Shown: in pieces, positions 6,991 to 17,723 of the stretch
How positions within the stretch are numbered: the first letter of the stretch is position 1
Layout: every line of letters starts with the position of its first letter
NCBI RefSeq assembly: GCF_006575665.1
Contig: NZ_CP041253.1
Location: 4,839,501-4,903,500, forward strand
Origin: Echinicola soli
Lineage (GTDB): Bacteria; Bacteroidota; Bacteroidia; Cytophagales; Cyclobacteriaceae
Length of the DNA: 64,000 nucleotides
Direction: 5' to 3'
Position numbers and translations under genes: made by a program
The notes under the pieces: generated by a model
The model's input: the letters and a program-made list of their open reading frames with translations, nothing else
Told to the model about the DNA's origin: nothing
The model's database searches: none

Positions 6991-9351
6991 ATGAAACAAT
7001 TAACAACGATCATATTGCTTTTACTGGCTACCCACAGTCATGCCCAAAGGACCGGAGAGATTTCCGGAACGGTTATGAACGCTGTACAGGCATCGGTCTA
7101 TGCTTCCATTCAAGTAGTGGGCACTGACCTTGGCTCATCCACTGCAGCAGACGGATCATACAAAATCGATAACGTTCCAGCTGGCGCCACCACCATAAAA
7201 GTAAAACTTTTGGGCTATCAAACCGCCCAAAAAACCGTCATCGTAGTCGCAGGACAAAGTATAAAAGTAGATTTTCAACTAAAAGAGGATAACTTAAACC
7301 TCAATGAAGTGGTCATCAGTGCCACCCGTTATGAACTGGACCGAAAGGAAGCTCCAGTTGTGGTCAATGTCCTTAGTCCCAAACTGTTTAATGCCATCCA
7401 GTCCGTATCCTTGTCTGAAGGTTTAAATTATCAGCCTGGGGTCCGGGTAGAAACCAATTGCCAGAACTGTGGCTTTACCCAGGTCAGACTGAATGGTTTA
7501 GAAGGTGCCTATTCCCAGATCTTGATCAATAGCCGCTCGGTGTTCAGTTCGTTAAACAGTGTTTATGGCCTTGACCAAATCCCCACCAATATCATCGAAC
7601 GCGTGGAAATCGTGCGGGGTGGCGGATCTGCCCTTTTTGGTTCCAATGCCATAGGCGGTACCATTAACATTATCACCAAAGAACCCGTAGAAAATACTTG
7701 GCAAATCGGATCCAACTTTTCCCTTATCGATGGTACTACTTCGGACAATTCCCTCAATTTCAATGGATCTCTCACCAGTGAAGACCTTGGCTCAGGAGTT
7801 ACCTTTCACGGCCTATACCGCCAGCGCGGCAGCTACGATGCCAATGGAGACGGTTTCACCGAAATCACGCATTTAGAAAACAACACTTTTGGCATGAAAG
7901 CGTTCTTGAAACCAGGTGAACACAGCAAGATAAGTTTGGACTTCAGTGCCATCAAAGAGTACCGCCGAGGTGGAGACCACTTAGATATCCCTCCGCATTT
8001 TACCGACATTACCGAAGAGCTTACCCACAATACCATCATTGGTGGATTGACCTATGAGCTGTACAGCAAAGACCACAAAAATCATTTCTCCACCTATATG
8101 TCTGGTCAAAAAACAATCAGGGACAGTTATTATGGCGGCTTAGGAGGAGGGCGAACCACTGCTGACAGCACATTGGCTGCCAATGCATATGGTAAAACCA
8201 ATGACGTATCGCTGGTGGCCGGAAGCCAATTTTCCAGAAATTTCACCAATAACGACGTCGTTATTTTTGGAGCTGAATATCAGTTAAGCGATGTGGAAGA
8301 CGAGATCAAAGGCTACCAGCGCCTTATTGACCAATCTGTCAATACCATTGGGGTTTATGGCCAGTATGAATGGCGCCCTAATGACAGGCTCACTGCGCTA
8401 ATGGGAGGTAGATTTGACCATACCATGGTCGATGGCCACTACGAGCTGTCTTCCATCTCCCGCTCTACCAATGTGTCAACGGGCGTATTCAGCCCACGTG
8501 CCAATATCCTTTATGATATAAGAGAATATCTTCAATTCCGGATTGGCTACGCTCGTGGATTCCGGGCTCCACAGGCCTTTAATGAAGACCTTCATATCTC
8601 CTCTGTTGGTGGGGAGCCTACCTTTGTGATTCTTTCGGATGACCTGAAAACAGAACTCTCCGATGCATTTACCACTTCCCTAAATTTCACCAAAACCATC
8701 GGTGACCTGCAATTTAGCTTCTTGGCAGAAGGTTTTTATACCGTGCTAAAACGGCCATTTACTACGGTCAGCACAGGGGCTACACTTCCTAACGGATCCA
8801 TTCTGGAAGAAGTCAGAAATGGAACCGGTGCCTTGGTTCGAGGAGGGAATTTTGAACTGAATCTCTCTCCTTCCTCCAAGGTGACCGTACAAACGGGAGG
8901 AACCTTGCAGCAGTCGACATATAATGAGCCACAGGTCCTCTTCGAACCTGAAGGGGAAAACGAAAATGAACCAACCGTAACTACTGATGAGTTTCTTCGT
9001 TCCCCAAATGCTTACGGCTATCTCTCTACCAATTTCGCCTTGACCGAGCATTTGGGACTGGACCTGACCGGTGCTTATACCGGCTCCATGATAGTACCGC
9101 ATGTAGTGAGCGAATCGGGTTTTATTGACTTGATAGACAGCCAACAGTTTTTTGATGCCAATATCAAGCTGGCTTACCACTTTGACCTCATCAGCGGTTT
9201 TCATATGGAGCTTTCGGCGGGTGTCCAAAATGTCTTTAATAGCTACCAGAATGATTTTGACACAGGTGCTTTGCGGGATTCCAATTATATTTATGGACCT
9301 TCCAGACCAAGAACGCTTTTCTTCGGTGTGAAAATTGGTGATTTCCATTGA
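6991..9351 (+). CDS. TonB-dependent outer-membrane receptor with CxxC in plug
   Basis: This 786-residue receptor has a signal peptide (to about Ala18) and a carboxypeptidase-regulatory-like beta domain (20-97). A TonB-box-like stretch NLNEVVISATR (103-113) leads into a plug of about 120-235 with the ending GGGSALFGSNAIGGTINIITK. A 22-strand barrel follows and finishes with FFGVKIGDFH. The plug carries C157 and C160 in NCQNCGFTQVRLNGLEG, a variant I associate with a Bacteroidota receptor group near metal genes. It imports a ligand across the outer membrane using TonB/ExbBD energy. With the MbnP/di-haem operon nearby and a thioredoxin-like gene behind it, copper or another metal complex is a reasonable guess. 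The ligand is not determined by sequence. Confidence 0.88.
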   Translation: MKQLTTIILLLLATHSHAQRTGEISGTVMNAVQASVYASIQVVGTDLGSSTAADGSYKIDNVPAGATTIKVKLLGYQTAQKTVIVVAGQSIKVDFQLKEDNLNLNEVVISATRYELDRKEAPVVVNVLSPKLFNAIQSVSLSEGLNYQPGVRVETNCQNCGFTQVRLNGLEGAYSQILINSRSVFSSLNSVYGLDQIPTNIIERVEIVRGGGSALFGSNAIGGTINIITKEPVENTWQIGSNFSLIDGTTSDNSLNFNGSLTSEDLGSGVTFHGLYRQRGSYDANGDGFTEITHLENNTFGMKAFLKPGEHSKISLDFSAIKEYRRGGDHLDIPPHFTDITEELTHNTIIGGLTYELYSKDHKNHFSTYMSGQKTIRDSYYGGLGGGRTTADSTLAANAYGKTNDVSLVAGSQFSRNFTNNDVVIFGAEYQLSDVEDEIKGYQRLIDQSVNTIGVYGQYEWRPNDRLTALMGGRFDHTMVDGHYELSSISRSTNVSTGVFSPRANILYDIREYLQFRIGYARGFRAPQAFNEDLHISSVGGEPTFVILSDDLKTELSDAFTTSLNFTKTIGDLQFSFLAEGFYTVLKRPFTTVSTGATLPNGSILEEVRNGTGALVRGGNFELNLSPSSKVTVQTGGTLQQSTYNEPQVLFEPEGENENEPTVTTDEFLRSPNAYGYLSTNFALTEHLGLDLTGAYTGSMIVPHVVSESGFIDLIDSQQFFDANIKLAYHFDLISGFHMELSAGVQNVFNSYQNDFDTGALRDSNYIYGPSRPRTLFFGVKIGDFH

Positions 9352-9415
9352 GATGGGAAGTGTTGAATATTTAGGGATTGAAAAGTACTAGCTAATCGAT
9401 ATTTCACCTATAGTT

Positions 9416-9901
9416 ATGAAAACATTATTGCTCCGGTTTATTGTGATGACGGGTATATTTACCTGTCATCACACTACCTCTTCAGGACAAGAAAAGATCA
9501 ACTGGTTAACTTTTGAGCAATTGGAAGATTCGCTTCAAAAAAAACCAAAAAAAGTATTTGTTGATTTTTACACCGACTGGTGTACCTATTGTAAAAAAAT
9601 GGACAAAAAGGTATTCACCCATCCCGAGGTCATCTCCGTCATAAACTCGGCCTACTATGCGGTCAAGATGGATGCAGAAAGCAGGGATACTATTCGTTTT
9701 GATGGCCACCTCCTGGTCAATCACCAAGCTACCGATAAGCGACCTGGCATCCATGACATGGCCCTGTTACTTGGCAGTCGGAATGGGGAGTTCATCCCCC
9801 CTTCCCTCATCCTGCTGGACGAGCAGTTTAAGGTCATCGATCGGAAATTTGAGTACCTCTACAGTGAAAGGCTGTTAAAGTGGCTGCGACAATCGCCCTA
9901 A
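9416..9901 (+). CDS. Secreted thioredoxin-fold protein
   Basis: This 161-residue protein has an N-terminal hydrophobic export signal and a thioredoxin-like domain. The redox motif is in FYTDWCTYCKKM (C56, C59), preceded by a KKVFVD strand. A cis-proline-type segment (GEFIPPSLILLD) lies further on. It probably reduces or isomerises disulphides of periplasmic or outer-membrane proteins. It starts 64 nt after the TonB receptor on the same strand, so co-transcription is likely. Receptor and operon barrel both carry CxxC pairs that could be its substrates, which is inference. The domain call is secure; a more exact subfamily (thioredoxin_7/DUF255-like) is less so. Confidence 0.85.
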   Translation: MKTLLLRFIVMTGIFTCHHTTSSGQEKINWLTFEQLEDSLQKKPKKVFVDFYTDWCTYCKKMDKKVFTHPEVISVINSAYYAVKMDAESRDTIRFDGHLLVNHQATDKRPGIHDMALLLGSRNGEFIPPSLILLDEQFKVIDRKFEYLYSERLLKWLRQSP

Positions 9902-10139
9902 TCGCAACTTTCCGCTACCAACCCCTACTTTCCATGATCCATTGAACATCCGGGAAGTTGCTTTACAAAACACTAGAAAGTATTCCCCCTTACCAATCTA
10001 CCCTGTTTCCTCCCAATGACTTTGACCCGAAATCAATCCGGGCCCAACAGCATTCACATTTTTTTTAGGCAAAATGAAACTTTTTACCATAAATACATGT
10101 ATATACATTAAATTCATTTACATTTAATTTAAACGTCTT

Positions 10140-10145
10140 AGGAGG
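10140..10145 (+). promoter_or_regulatory. Strong Shine-Dalgarno site of the pirin gene
   Basis: A perfect AGGAGG stands four bases before the ATG at 10150. Bacteroidota genes usually lack such strong sites, and most genes in this window do too. It fixes the start of the pirin gene. Confidence 0.75.
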
Positions 10146-10149
10146 CACT

Positions 10150-11169
10150 ATGAAAGATACAGCAGTAAAAAAAATCAGGCAACTTGGATTCCAGTGGCAA
10201 ACACAAGACCCCTTTCTGTTTTGCGCATATCACTTGGACGAATTTCCAGAAGGAAACGATGACCTAGGACCAAAAGCTTCTTTGGAAGGTCGAAATATTG
10301 GTCAGGACTTTACCATCAAGGACGGATGGAGAATGTACCATGGAAGCAAGGTACCCGGCTTTCCTGCCCACCCCCATAAAGGCTTTGAAACAGTTACTTT
10401 GGTGGAACGTGGATTTGCGGATCATTCGGATTCATTGGGAGCAGCAGGAAGATTTGGCCAGGGTGACGTGCAGTGGATGACCGCCGGTAAGGGTGTCATG
10501 CACAGCGAGATGTTCCCATTGCTGAACAAAGAGGAAAAGAACCCATTGCTGTTGTTCCAGCTATGGCTAAACCTGCCCAAAGCAAAGAAAAATGTTCCTG
10601 CCCATTTCAAAATGCTCTGGGGAGAGACCATTCCGGTGCATACCGAAAAGGATGAAAATGGTAATCAAATCAGCATCAAAGTGGTCGCGGGACAATATGC
10701 AGAGGCCAAGGCTCCTTCTCCCAACCCTGATTCCTGGGCAGCGGATCCTGAAAACCATGTGGCCATTTGGACCATAAAATTGGCTCCCAATGCCAAATGG
10801 ACCTTACCAGCCACGGCGGAAGGCATTAATCGCTCCCTATTCTTCTACAAAGGAGAAAAACTGGAGGCAGAAGGCTTTGAGGTGCCAGAGGGACATTCAT
10901 TGGACCTGTTTTCTGAAAAGGAAATCACCTTTGTGAATGGAAATCAACCTGCAGAGTTGCTTTTCCTCCAAGGAAAACCCATCAATGAACCAGTGGTGCA
11001 GCATGGGCCGTTCGTCATGAACAGTACACAGGAAATCCACCAGGCCATGACGGAATTTCAGCAGACCCAATTTGGAGGCTGGCCGTGGCCAAACCATGAG
11101 CCGACACATGCCAAAGAAAAAGGACGCTTTGCCATCCATGCTGATGGACGCGAAGAAGTAAAAGGCTAA
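10150..11169 (+). CDS. Pirin family protein
   Basis: This is a 339-residue bicupin of the pirin family. The N-terminal cupin carries the metal-ligand block [15 protein letters not shown] (about residues 76-90), followed by [17 protein letters not shown] with the further His and Glu ligands. The C-terminal half has the pirin_C type fold ending near [19 protein letters not shown]. Pirins bind iron; some show quercetinase activity or act as redox-sensitive cofactors, and the physiological role here is unknown. Length is somewhat above the usual 230-300 residues because of a longer N-terminus and C-terminal tail. It stands alone between a 250 nt upstream gap and a downstream hairpin. Confidence 0.9.
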   Translation: MKDTAVKKIRQLGFQWQTQDPFLFCAYHLDEFPEGNDDLGPKASLEGRNIGQDFTIKDGWRMYHGSKVPGFPAHPHKGFETVTLVERGFADHSDSLGAAGRFGQGDVQWMTAGKGVMHSEMFPLLNKEEKNPLLLFQLWLNLPKAKKNVPAHFKMLWGETIPVHTEKDENGNQISIKVVAGQYAEAKAPSPNPDSWAADPENHVAIWTIKLAPNAKWTLPATAEGINRSLFFYKGEKLEAEGFEVPEGHSLDLFSEKEITFVNGNQPAELLFLQGKPINEPVVQHGPFVMNSTQEIHQAMTEFQQTQFGGWPWPNHEPTHAKEKGRFAIHADGREEVKG

Positions 11170-11179
11170 TATAAATATT

Positions 11180-11236
11180 CATTCCGGCGACAGGAGCGCT
11201 TTCCTAGAAATAAGGGACCTTTCCTTCGCCGGAATG
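11180..11236. terminator. Long-loop hairpin between convergent genes
   Basis: CATTCCGGCGA (11180-11190) and TCGCCGGAATG (11226-11236) form a perfect 11-bp stem, with a loop of 35 bases. It separates the convergent pirin and glycerate kinase genes, so it may act as a bidirectional terminator. The loop is longer than usual and the following T-run is broken. Confidence 0.5.
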
Positions 11237-11241
11237 TCCTT

Positions 11242-12366
11242 TTAATCCTTTTTCCCAAAATCACTATTGCTTAAAAATTCCTTCAAACTACTTTTCAGCT
11301 GCTTCTCGGCCGCTTTACCTACATTTCTTTTACTAAAGTTCAATCCAGGCAGGTTAATGACCTCATCAAAGCCACTCTTTATGCCTTCCTTCTCCCCTCC
11401 TGAAGTAATCAAAATAGACTTTTTCCCTTGTTTTATAGCCAGTTGCAACAGCTCGTAACTTCCTTTCCCAGAGGATGACTGATGGTCAAACTTCCCTTCT
11501 CCCGTGATCACCCAATCTGCCCACCTTACCTTTTGCTCCATCCCTACCTGTTCAAAAAAATAGTGGGCACCCTGCTTGATTTCCACCGGAAAAAAAGCAC
11601 TTAGCCCTAAGGCAATCCCTCCTGCCGCCCCAAAGCCCGGTTGATCCTTTAATGCTCTATTTCCTTTGGCATTCATCAATTCAAAAACCCTTTCCGCGGC
11701 TTGTTCGTGCGCCTGTTGGTCGTCGCCCTTCAAGCCCTTTTGAGGGCCAAAGACCGGAACGGCTCCTTGATTTCCAAAAAAGGTATTGTCCACGTCGCAC
11801 AAGCAGGTAAAACGGATACTGTGCCTTTTGGGCGGTCGCTGGATATAGGCCACCTTTGACAGAAAACCAGGGCTGAACATCGGGATTTCACGCCCCTGAG
11901 CGTCTAAAAACAAATACCCAAACGCACGTAAAATCCCAGTTCCCATATCTACTGTGGCACTTCCTCCAAGTCCTAGGATGATGTGGTCAACACCTTGCCT
12001 AATCGCCTCCAAGACCAATAGCCCAGTCCCATAGCTACTGGTCACCTTCGCATTCACTTCATAAGCCTCCAGTCCATCAAGCCCACTTAACGTGGACACA
12101 TCGACCAAAGCTTCTTTATGACTTTTATTCAAAAAAATTGAACCTTGTTTAATGTTACCAATCGCGTTTAGGCCTATCACTGGTATCTCATTTAATTTCA
12201 ACTGTTTACCGAGTAGAAAGCAAGTACCATCACCTCCATCAGCAATAGGACACAATTGGAAGTTGGCTTGGTGGAAATGCTCGTCCAAGGTTTCCTTGAT
12301 CAGTGCTGCCGCCCGATCAGCGGAGATGGTTCCTTTGAAAGCATTGGGAGCTATCAGGATATTCAT
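11242..12366 (-). CDS. Glycerate kinase (GlxK/GarK type)
   Basis: This 374-residue enzyme phosphorylates D-glycerate with ATP to a phosphoglycerate. It starts MNILIAPNAFKGTISA, the typical N-terminus of the GlxK/GarK family. It also shows PIADGGDGT (about 41-49), the glycine-rich GLGGSATVDMGTGILRAFG segment (132-150) and the ending ITGEGKFDHQSSSGKG region (about 289-304). Length matches the family (370-380). The next gene in its transcription direction is the convergent pirin gene. No tartronate-semialdehyde or glycolate pathway genes are nearby, so it probably serves general glycerate salvage. Confidence 0.93.
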   Translation of the reverse strand: MNILIAPNAFKGTISADRAAALIKETLDEHFHQANFQLCPIADGGDGTCFLLGKQLKLNEIPVIGLNAIGNIKQGSIFLNKSHKEALVDVSTLSGLDGLEAYEVNAKVTSSYGTGLLVLEAIRQGVDHIILGLGGSATVDMGTGILRAFGYLFLDAQGREIPMFSPGFLSKVAYIQRPPKRHSIRFTCLCDVDNTFFGNQGAVPVFGPQKGLKGDDQQAHEQAAERVFELMNAKGNRALKDQPGFGAAGGIALGLSAFFPVEIKQGAHYFFEQVGMEQKVRWADWVITGEGKFDHQSSSGKGSYELLQLAIKQGKKSILITSGGEKEGIKSGFDEVINLPGLNFSKRNVGKAAEKQLKSSLKEFLSNSDFGKKD

Positions 12367-12440
12367 GGGTGGTAAATTTGGTTATTCTATTATAATCATC
12401 CGACTTGGCTTAGATGGACTCGCATACAACTATCGCGTCT

Positions 12441-13569
<1,129 letters not shown>

Positions 13570-13655
13570 AAAAGGTCTTTATATAAACCTAATAATAAGA
13601 CTTTTTTGGATTTCATTCCGTAAAAGTCGAATAAATAAACCTCCTATGACAAGTT

Positions 13656-15014
13656 TTATAAGGTATTTTTTTCCTTCATCCGTTTAAAATAATCCTTGGT
13701 GGCCGCCCTTACTTTTGGTGAAAGGTATATGGCTGAAATCATGGTCGGGAAGGCCATCACGGCGTACATGCCATCTACAAAACTCATCACGACCTTTAGC
13801 GAAACTACTGCCCCGGCAACAATGGTCAACAGATAGAAATAGTTGTAATAATCCGCCTTGTCCGCTCCAAAGAGGTAGTTAAAGCACTTGTGGCCATAGT
13901 AGCTGTAGGTAAACATGGTGGACAGCGCAAAGACCAGTACCGCAGCCATCAAGAAATATTTACCTACTACTGGAATCCCGCTCTGAAAAGCCGAAAGGGT
14001 CATCAGCACGCCATCTTTTTCGCCCGTTTCCCACACTCCGGTCACCATAATGGTCATGGCCGTAAGCGTGCACACCACAATGGTATCGATAAATGGGCCC
14101 AGCATCGCAATCAGCCCCTCTCGCACAGGCTCTTCATTTTTAGAGGCACCATGGACCATGGGAGCAGTACCGATTCCTGCCTCGTTGCTGAAAGCTGCTC
14201 GCCGGGCACCTGTGATGATCACCGCTCCGACGGAGCCTCCCAAAACCGCTTCTCCTGAGAAAGCATCTTCGACGATAAACAGAAAAGAAGGAATGATCTG
14301 GCCACTGAATTTAAACAAAATGATCATTACACTGATAAAGTAAAGGGTGACCATAAAAGGCACCAACTTCGAGGCTACAGCCGCTATCCGCTGTATACCG
14401 CCCAAAATTACCGTGGCGACCAAAAGCATCATCGAAATGCCCAAAACCCATCGTGTAGTGACACCATAATCCAAGCCAAATGGTTTTAAGAGTACTACAC
14501 GGATCACATCAGTCAATTGGTTGGCCTGGAAGATGGCCAAAAGTCCCATGATGCCAGCAACACAAAAGATCACTGACAGAAAGCGCCACTTCTTGCCCAT
14601 CCCCTCTTCAATCACATACATGGGGCCTCCCTGGATATGGCCCGAGCTGTCTTTGCCACGGTACATAATGGCCAGTGTACAGGTAAAGTATTTGGTCGCC
14701 ATACCGACAAATGCCGACACCCACATCCAGAATATAGCTCCGGGACCGCCCGTTCCGATGGCCAAAGCCACCCCACTGATATTGCCCAGCCCCACTGTCG
14801 CGGCTATGGCTGAAGAGAGTGCTTGGAAAGAGGTGATGTCCCCTTTGGCATTGGGGTCATCGTATTTGCCGCCTACCACCTTCATGGCATGAGCAAAACC
14901 CCTGAAAGGAATTATTCCAGAATATAAAAACAACAATGTACCTCCTCCCAAAAGCAGGTACAGCAATGGCCATCCCCAAATCCAGTTACTAAAATCAATG
15001 ATCAGTTGCCCCAT
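13656..15014 (-). CDS. Alanine/glycine:cation symporter (AGCS family)
   Basis: This is a 452-residue inner-membrane protein with about 11 hydrophobic segments. Family signatures are visible: SSAIAATVGLGNISGVALAIGTGGPGAIFWMW spans about residues 66-97 and the ITGARRAAFSNEAGIGTAPMVHG region lies in the middle. It imports alanine or glycine with Na+ or H+. The gene is monocistronic: a TAGTTTTG element lies 47-54 nt upstream, and the next upstream gene is divergent proB. The family call is firm; the exact amino acid and coupling ion are not determined. Confidence 0.93.
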   Translation of the reverse strand: MGQLIIDFSNWIWGWPLLYLLLGGGTLLFLYSGIIPFRGFAHAMKVVGGKYDDPNAKGDITSFQALSSAIAATVGLGNISGVALAIGTGGPGAIFWMWVSAFVGMATKYFTCTLAIMYRGKDSSGHIQGGPMYVIEEGMGKKWRFLSVIFCVAGIMGLLAIFQANQLTDVIRVVLLKPFGLDYGVTTRWVLGISMMLLVATVILGGIQRIAAVASKLVPFMVTLYFISVMIILFKFSGQIIPSFLFIVEDAFSGEAVLGGSVGAVIITGARRAAFSNEAGIGTAPMVHGASKNEEPVREGLIAMLGPFIDTIVVCTLTAMTIMVTGVWETGEKDGVLMTLSAFQSGIPVVGKYFLMAAVLVFALSTMFTYSYYGHKCFNYLFGADKADYYNYFYLLTIVAGAVVSLKVVMSFVDGMYAVMAFPTMISAIYLSPKVRAATKDYFKRMKEKNTL

Positions 15015-15060
15015 AGTTTACGTTTGATTCATGCTATGCAGTCCTGCTTTTTCCTTAAAG

Positions 15061-15068
15061 CAAAACTA
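15061..15068 (-). promoter_or_regulatory. Putative Bacteroidota -7 element for the AGCS gene
   Basis: On the minus strand the sequence reads TAGTTTTG, an exact match to the Bacteroidota -7 consensus TAnnTTTG. It lies about 47 nt before the ATG at 15014. No clear -33 TTG partner was found, so this is tentative. Confidence 0.4.
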
Positions 15069-15134
15069 AAAAGTGAATATTACCACCATTTTCCCGCTTA
15101 TCCAAACGACTTCGCCTTGCTGATTTACTTATTG

Positions 15135-15164
15135 CTCACGGATTTCACTGATTCTCACGGATTT
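15135..15164. repeat. Two direct copies of CTCACGGATTT
   Basis: CTCACGGATTT occurs at 15135-15145 and again at 15154-15164, a 19-base period. It resembles the short 'ACGGATTTCACGGATT' repeats dispersed in intergenic DNA of many bacteria. It lies in the divergent spacer between the symporter gene and proB. Confidence 0.5.
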
Positions 15165-15211
15165 TATAGTTTAGGGGAATAATAATTTTTAAAAATATCC
15201 GGAAACCTTGC

Positions 15212-15219
15212 TATTTTTG
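15212..15219 (+). promoter_or_regulatory. Putative Bacteroidota -7 element for proB
   Basis: TATTTTTG matches TAnnTTTG exactly and lies 24 nt before the proB ATG. A -33 TTG at the right distance is not evident, so the call is tentative. Confidence 0.4.
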
Positions 15220-15242
15220 GTACCGCTTTGTAAAATGTCCAT

Positions 15243-16331
15243 ATGATCCATCAAAAGGCCAATACCATCGTTATCAAAATAGGCTCCAATGTCCTCACCC
15301 AGGCCAATGGTATCCCTGACACCATGCGCATGAAAGCCTTGGTGCGACAAATGGTTTACCTCCGTGAGCAAGGCCAGGAAATCGTCCTTATCACTTCCGG
15401 TGCTGTGGCTTTTGGGAGGAAATCTACAATTTTTGAGAAAAAAACCGATGCGGTCGTCCAGAAGCAGATATTCGCTGCAGTTGGCCAAATCGAGTTGATC
15501 AAGAACTACAAGCAGCTTTTTTTGGAGCACAACACGCCGATTGCGCAGATCATGGTGACCAAGAGCGATTTCAGGGACAGAAAGCACTACCTGAACATGA
15601 AAAATTGTCTGGAAGGGCTCCTGAAAAACAATATCATTCCAGTAATCAACGAGAATGACACCGTTTCGGTGACCGAATTGATGTTTACCGATAATGATGA
15701 ACTGGCGGGACTGGTGGCCGCCATGCTGGATGCCAACAACCTGATTATCCTTAGCAATGTCGATGGGATATTCAAGGGCCATCCCAATGATCCCGAAGCC
15801 GAGCTGATCGAAAAAGTAGGCTCAAAAGCTCCATCCATGGCCAATTATATTTCTTCTTCCAAAAGTTCCTTTGGCCGTGGCGGGATGCTCACAAAGATGA
15901 ACATGGCCAAGAAATCAGCCGATCTGGGTATCGGTGTCACCATTGCCAATGGCAAACGGGAAGATGTGCTTATCGATTATTACCACAATAGGTTGCGGTG
16001 TACCTATTTCGAACCGGCCAAGGCCAAACAAAGCCCCAAAAAGTGGATCGCACACAGTGAGCACTATTCCAAAGGGGAAGTCATCATCAACGCTGGTGCC
16101 GAAAATGCCCTGCGATCCGATAAAATAACCAGTCTGCTCCCCATTGGGGTACTTGAGATCCGGGGAAATTTCACCAAAGGTGAAATTATCCGTATCCAAT
16201 CGGAAGACGGCCGTAAAGTTGGCCTTGGCAAGGCCGCCTATGGTGCCAAAGTGGCTGCCGAAAAACAAGGAATGAGCAATCAAAAACCCATTGTCCACTA
16301 CGACTATCTCTACCTCTATCAGGATAGCTGA
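15243..16331 (+). CDS. proB: Glutamate 5-kinase
   Basis: This 362-residue enzyme phosphorylates L-glutamate at the gamma carboxyl, the first step of proline synthesis. The amino-acid-kinase domain (about 1-250) shows the N-terminal VIKIGSNVLT, TSGAVAFG, the substrate loop VINENDTVSVTE and the nucleotide segment ILSNVDGIF. A C-terminal PUA domain follows (about 275-355, GEVIINAGAENAL and GVLEIRGNFTKGEI). Full length matches bacterial ProB with PUA. proA is not adjacent, whereas the two genes are often paired; it must lie elsewhere if the pathway is complete. The ATG at 15243 gives the standard N-terminus. Confidence 0.95.
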   Translation: MIHQKANTIVIKIGSNVLTQANGIPDTMRMKALVRQMVYLREQGQEIVLITSGAVAFGRKSTIFEKKTDAVVQKQIFAAVGQIELIKNYKQLFLEHNTPIAQIMVTKSDFRDRKHYLNMKNCLEGLLKNNIIPVINENDTVSVTELMFTDNDELAGLVAAMLDANNLIILSNVDGIFKGHPNDPEAELIEKVGSKAPSMANYISSSKSSFGRGGMLTKMNMAKKSADLGIGVTIANGKREDVLIDYYHNRLRCTYFEPAKAKQSPKKWIAHSEHYSKGEVIINAGAENALRSDKITSLLPIGVLEIRGNFTKGEIIRIQSEDGRKVGLGKAAYGAKVAAEKQGMSNQKPIVHYDYLYLYQDS

Positions 16332-16613
16332 GCCGATAGACATAAAATTATTGGTATAAACCATTTATATGGTTAAAAAGGATCGCAAACAAATGAAGCT
16401 GGTTTTTTTAAGATGATAAGGATTTTTCAATTTGTCCTGATGCTTTATACACCTAAAGATAATATCCTGGCTAGGTAAAACACCCGTGGTTAAGAAAAAT
16501 AACGGTTAATGCTGTTATTCCCTTCGATTCACTGTACTTTTAAACATTGCTTAGTCATTCGGTGCAAGCACACATCAAAAGGAAAAATTAACCATTTCAA
16601 AAATACAATCATC

Positions 16614-17534
16614 ATGAACACAGACCACACGCAATTCGTCAGAGCTGAGGAACAAAATAATGTATGGCTGTCCAAGAAAAATGATCAAACCGCTACCTTT
16701 TCGGATCATGGCATTACCCCCACGGTCCTTGAAAGTGAGGCTGAGGTCGGCCAAGCCATGTTAAATGAGCTTTACGCCACCGCAAAAGGAAAAGATGGTG
16801 ATATTAATATTGCCTTGCTTGGTGGTAGAGGTGCTCAGGAATTACATCGTTTGTTAGGAAAGTTGGCGGAATCGGGAGCAAAAGATGAGCTTCTCTCCCG
16901 GCTGAATGTATTTACGCAAGATGCGCTGGCACCAATGGGCATGGCCAATGGCTTTAGTTTTGTCAGGGATTTTGAGCGCATTTTGGGCGATGCATTTTTC
17001 AAAAAAATAAAGAGCTTTACGCCCATGCAAACCGATACGGAGGACTTGGAATCCGCCCTAGTTGACTACCTTAATAAGCTGGAAGCACTGGGTGGTCTGG
17101 ACATCTTTTTTATTGGCCATGGGCCAGAAGAAAACCAAGCATCCCACTTGGCCTATATCAAGCCATTTTCCGGAGCAAAACCCCAGCATCTGGCCGGTTT
17201 GATCCCCATTTCCAGTAGTATTTTGGAGCATCATATCAGCAAGTTCAAAGCTGGTGGAAGCGTGGTGAACGAAAACGAAGAAAAGGAATGCCGGTCTGCG
17301 GAGTACATTCTCACCTTGGGCCCTGCAGCAATCTTGCAAGCCAAAAAGGTGGTTCAATCTGTAGTAGACGCCGATTCTGCACCCGCCAAAGTCCAAACCT
17401 ACGCCAAGGTGCTCAACACGTCCATAAGTACCGACAAAGAGGAAGCGCTGCAACAGCTGAATGCCAACCCGGGCTTATGGATCAGGCTAAACGCAAACAC
17501 GAAATCCTTTGTATTGCCTAATTTGGGAGTGTAA
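16614..17534 (+). CDS. NagB/6-phosphogluconolactonase-fold protein with altered active site
   Basis: This 306-residue protein has the NagB/RpiA-like sugar-phosphate isomerase fold: NIALLGGRGAQELHRLL near residues 63-79, an FTQDALAP motif, and IFFIGHGPEENQASHLAYIKPF at about 163-184. The last segment corresponds to the GIGxDGHIAFNEP loop of glucosamine-6-phosphate deaminase or GMGPDGHTASLF of 6-phosphogluconolactonase. Here the catalytic aspartate and glutamate positions look changed and a few residues are inserted. It may act on a different sugar phosphate. I choose ATG 16614, where homology begins; the frame is open back to 16509, but that extension is Cys/His-rich and unlike a protein start. 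No zwf, gnd or nag gene is adjacent. Confidence 0.75.
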   Translation: MNTDHTQFVRAEEQNNVWLSKKNDQTATFSDHGITPTVLESEAEVGQAMLNELYATAKGKDGDINIALLGGRGAQELHRLLGKLAESGAKDELLSRLNVFTQDALAPMGMANGFSFVRDFERILGDAFFKKIKSFTPMQTDTEDLESALVDYLNKLEALGGLDIFFIGHGPEENQASHLAYIKPFSGAKPQHLAGLIPISSSILEHHISKFKAGGSVVNENEEKECRSAEYILTLGPAAILQAKKVVQSVVDADSAPAKVQTYAKVLNTSISTDKEEALQQLNANPGLWIRLNANTKSFVLPNLGV

Positions 17535-17723
17535 ATAGAGATAAATGCTATTTTCAGTTGATCACGAATCAAATTGAAGATTAAAGACCATGTTATCCTT
17601 TGTCTTTCGGATTGCCAAATCCAAGCATTTGCCAGGTGCCAAAATTACTTTGTTATAACAAAACCGCTCTCCCATCAATTGAACTCCGGAACCAGGTAAA
17701 ACGGAGCATCCAGTCCTTCCCAA

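Noticed and set aside
15189..15782. 197-codon minus-strand frame over proB
   Set aside because: It lies antisense to a clear glutamate 5-kinase gene and has no domain; it is a codon-bias shadow.
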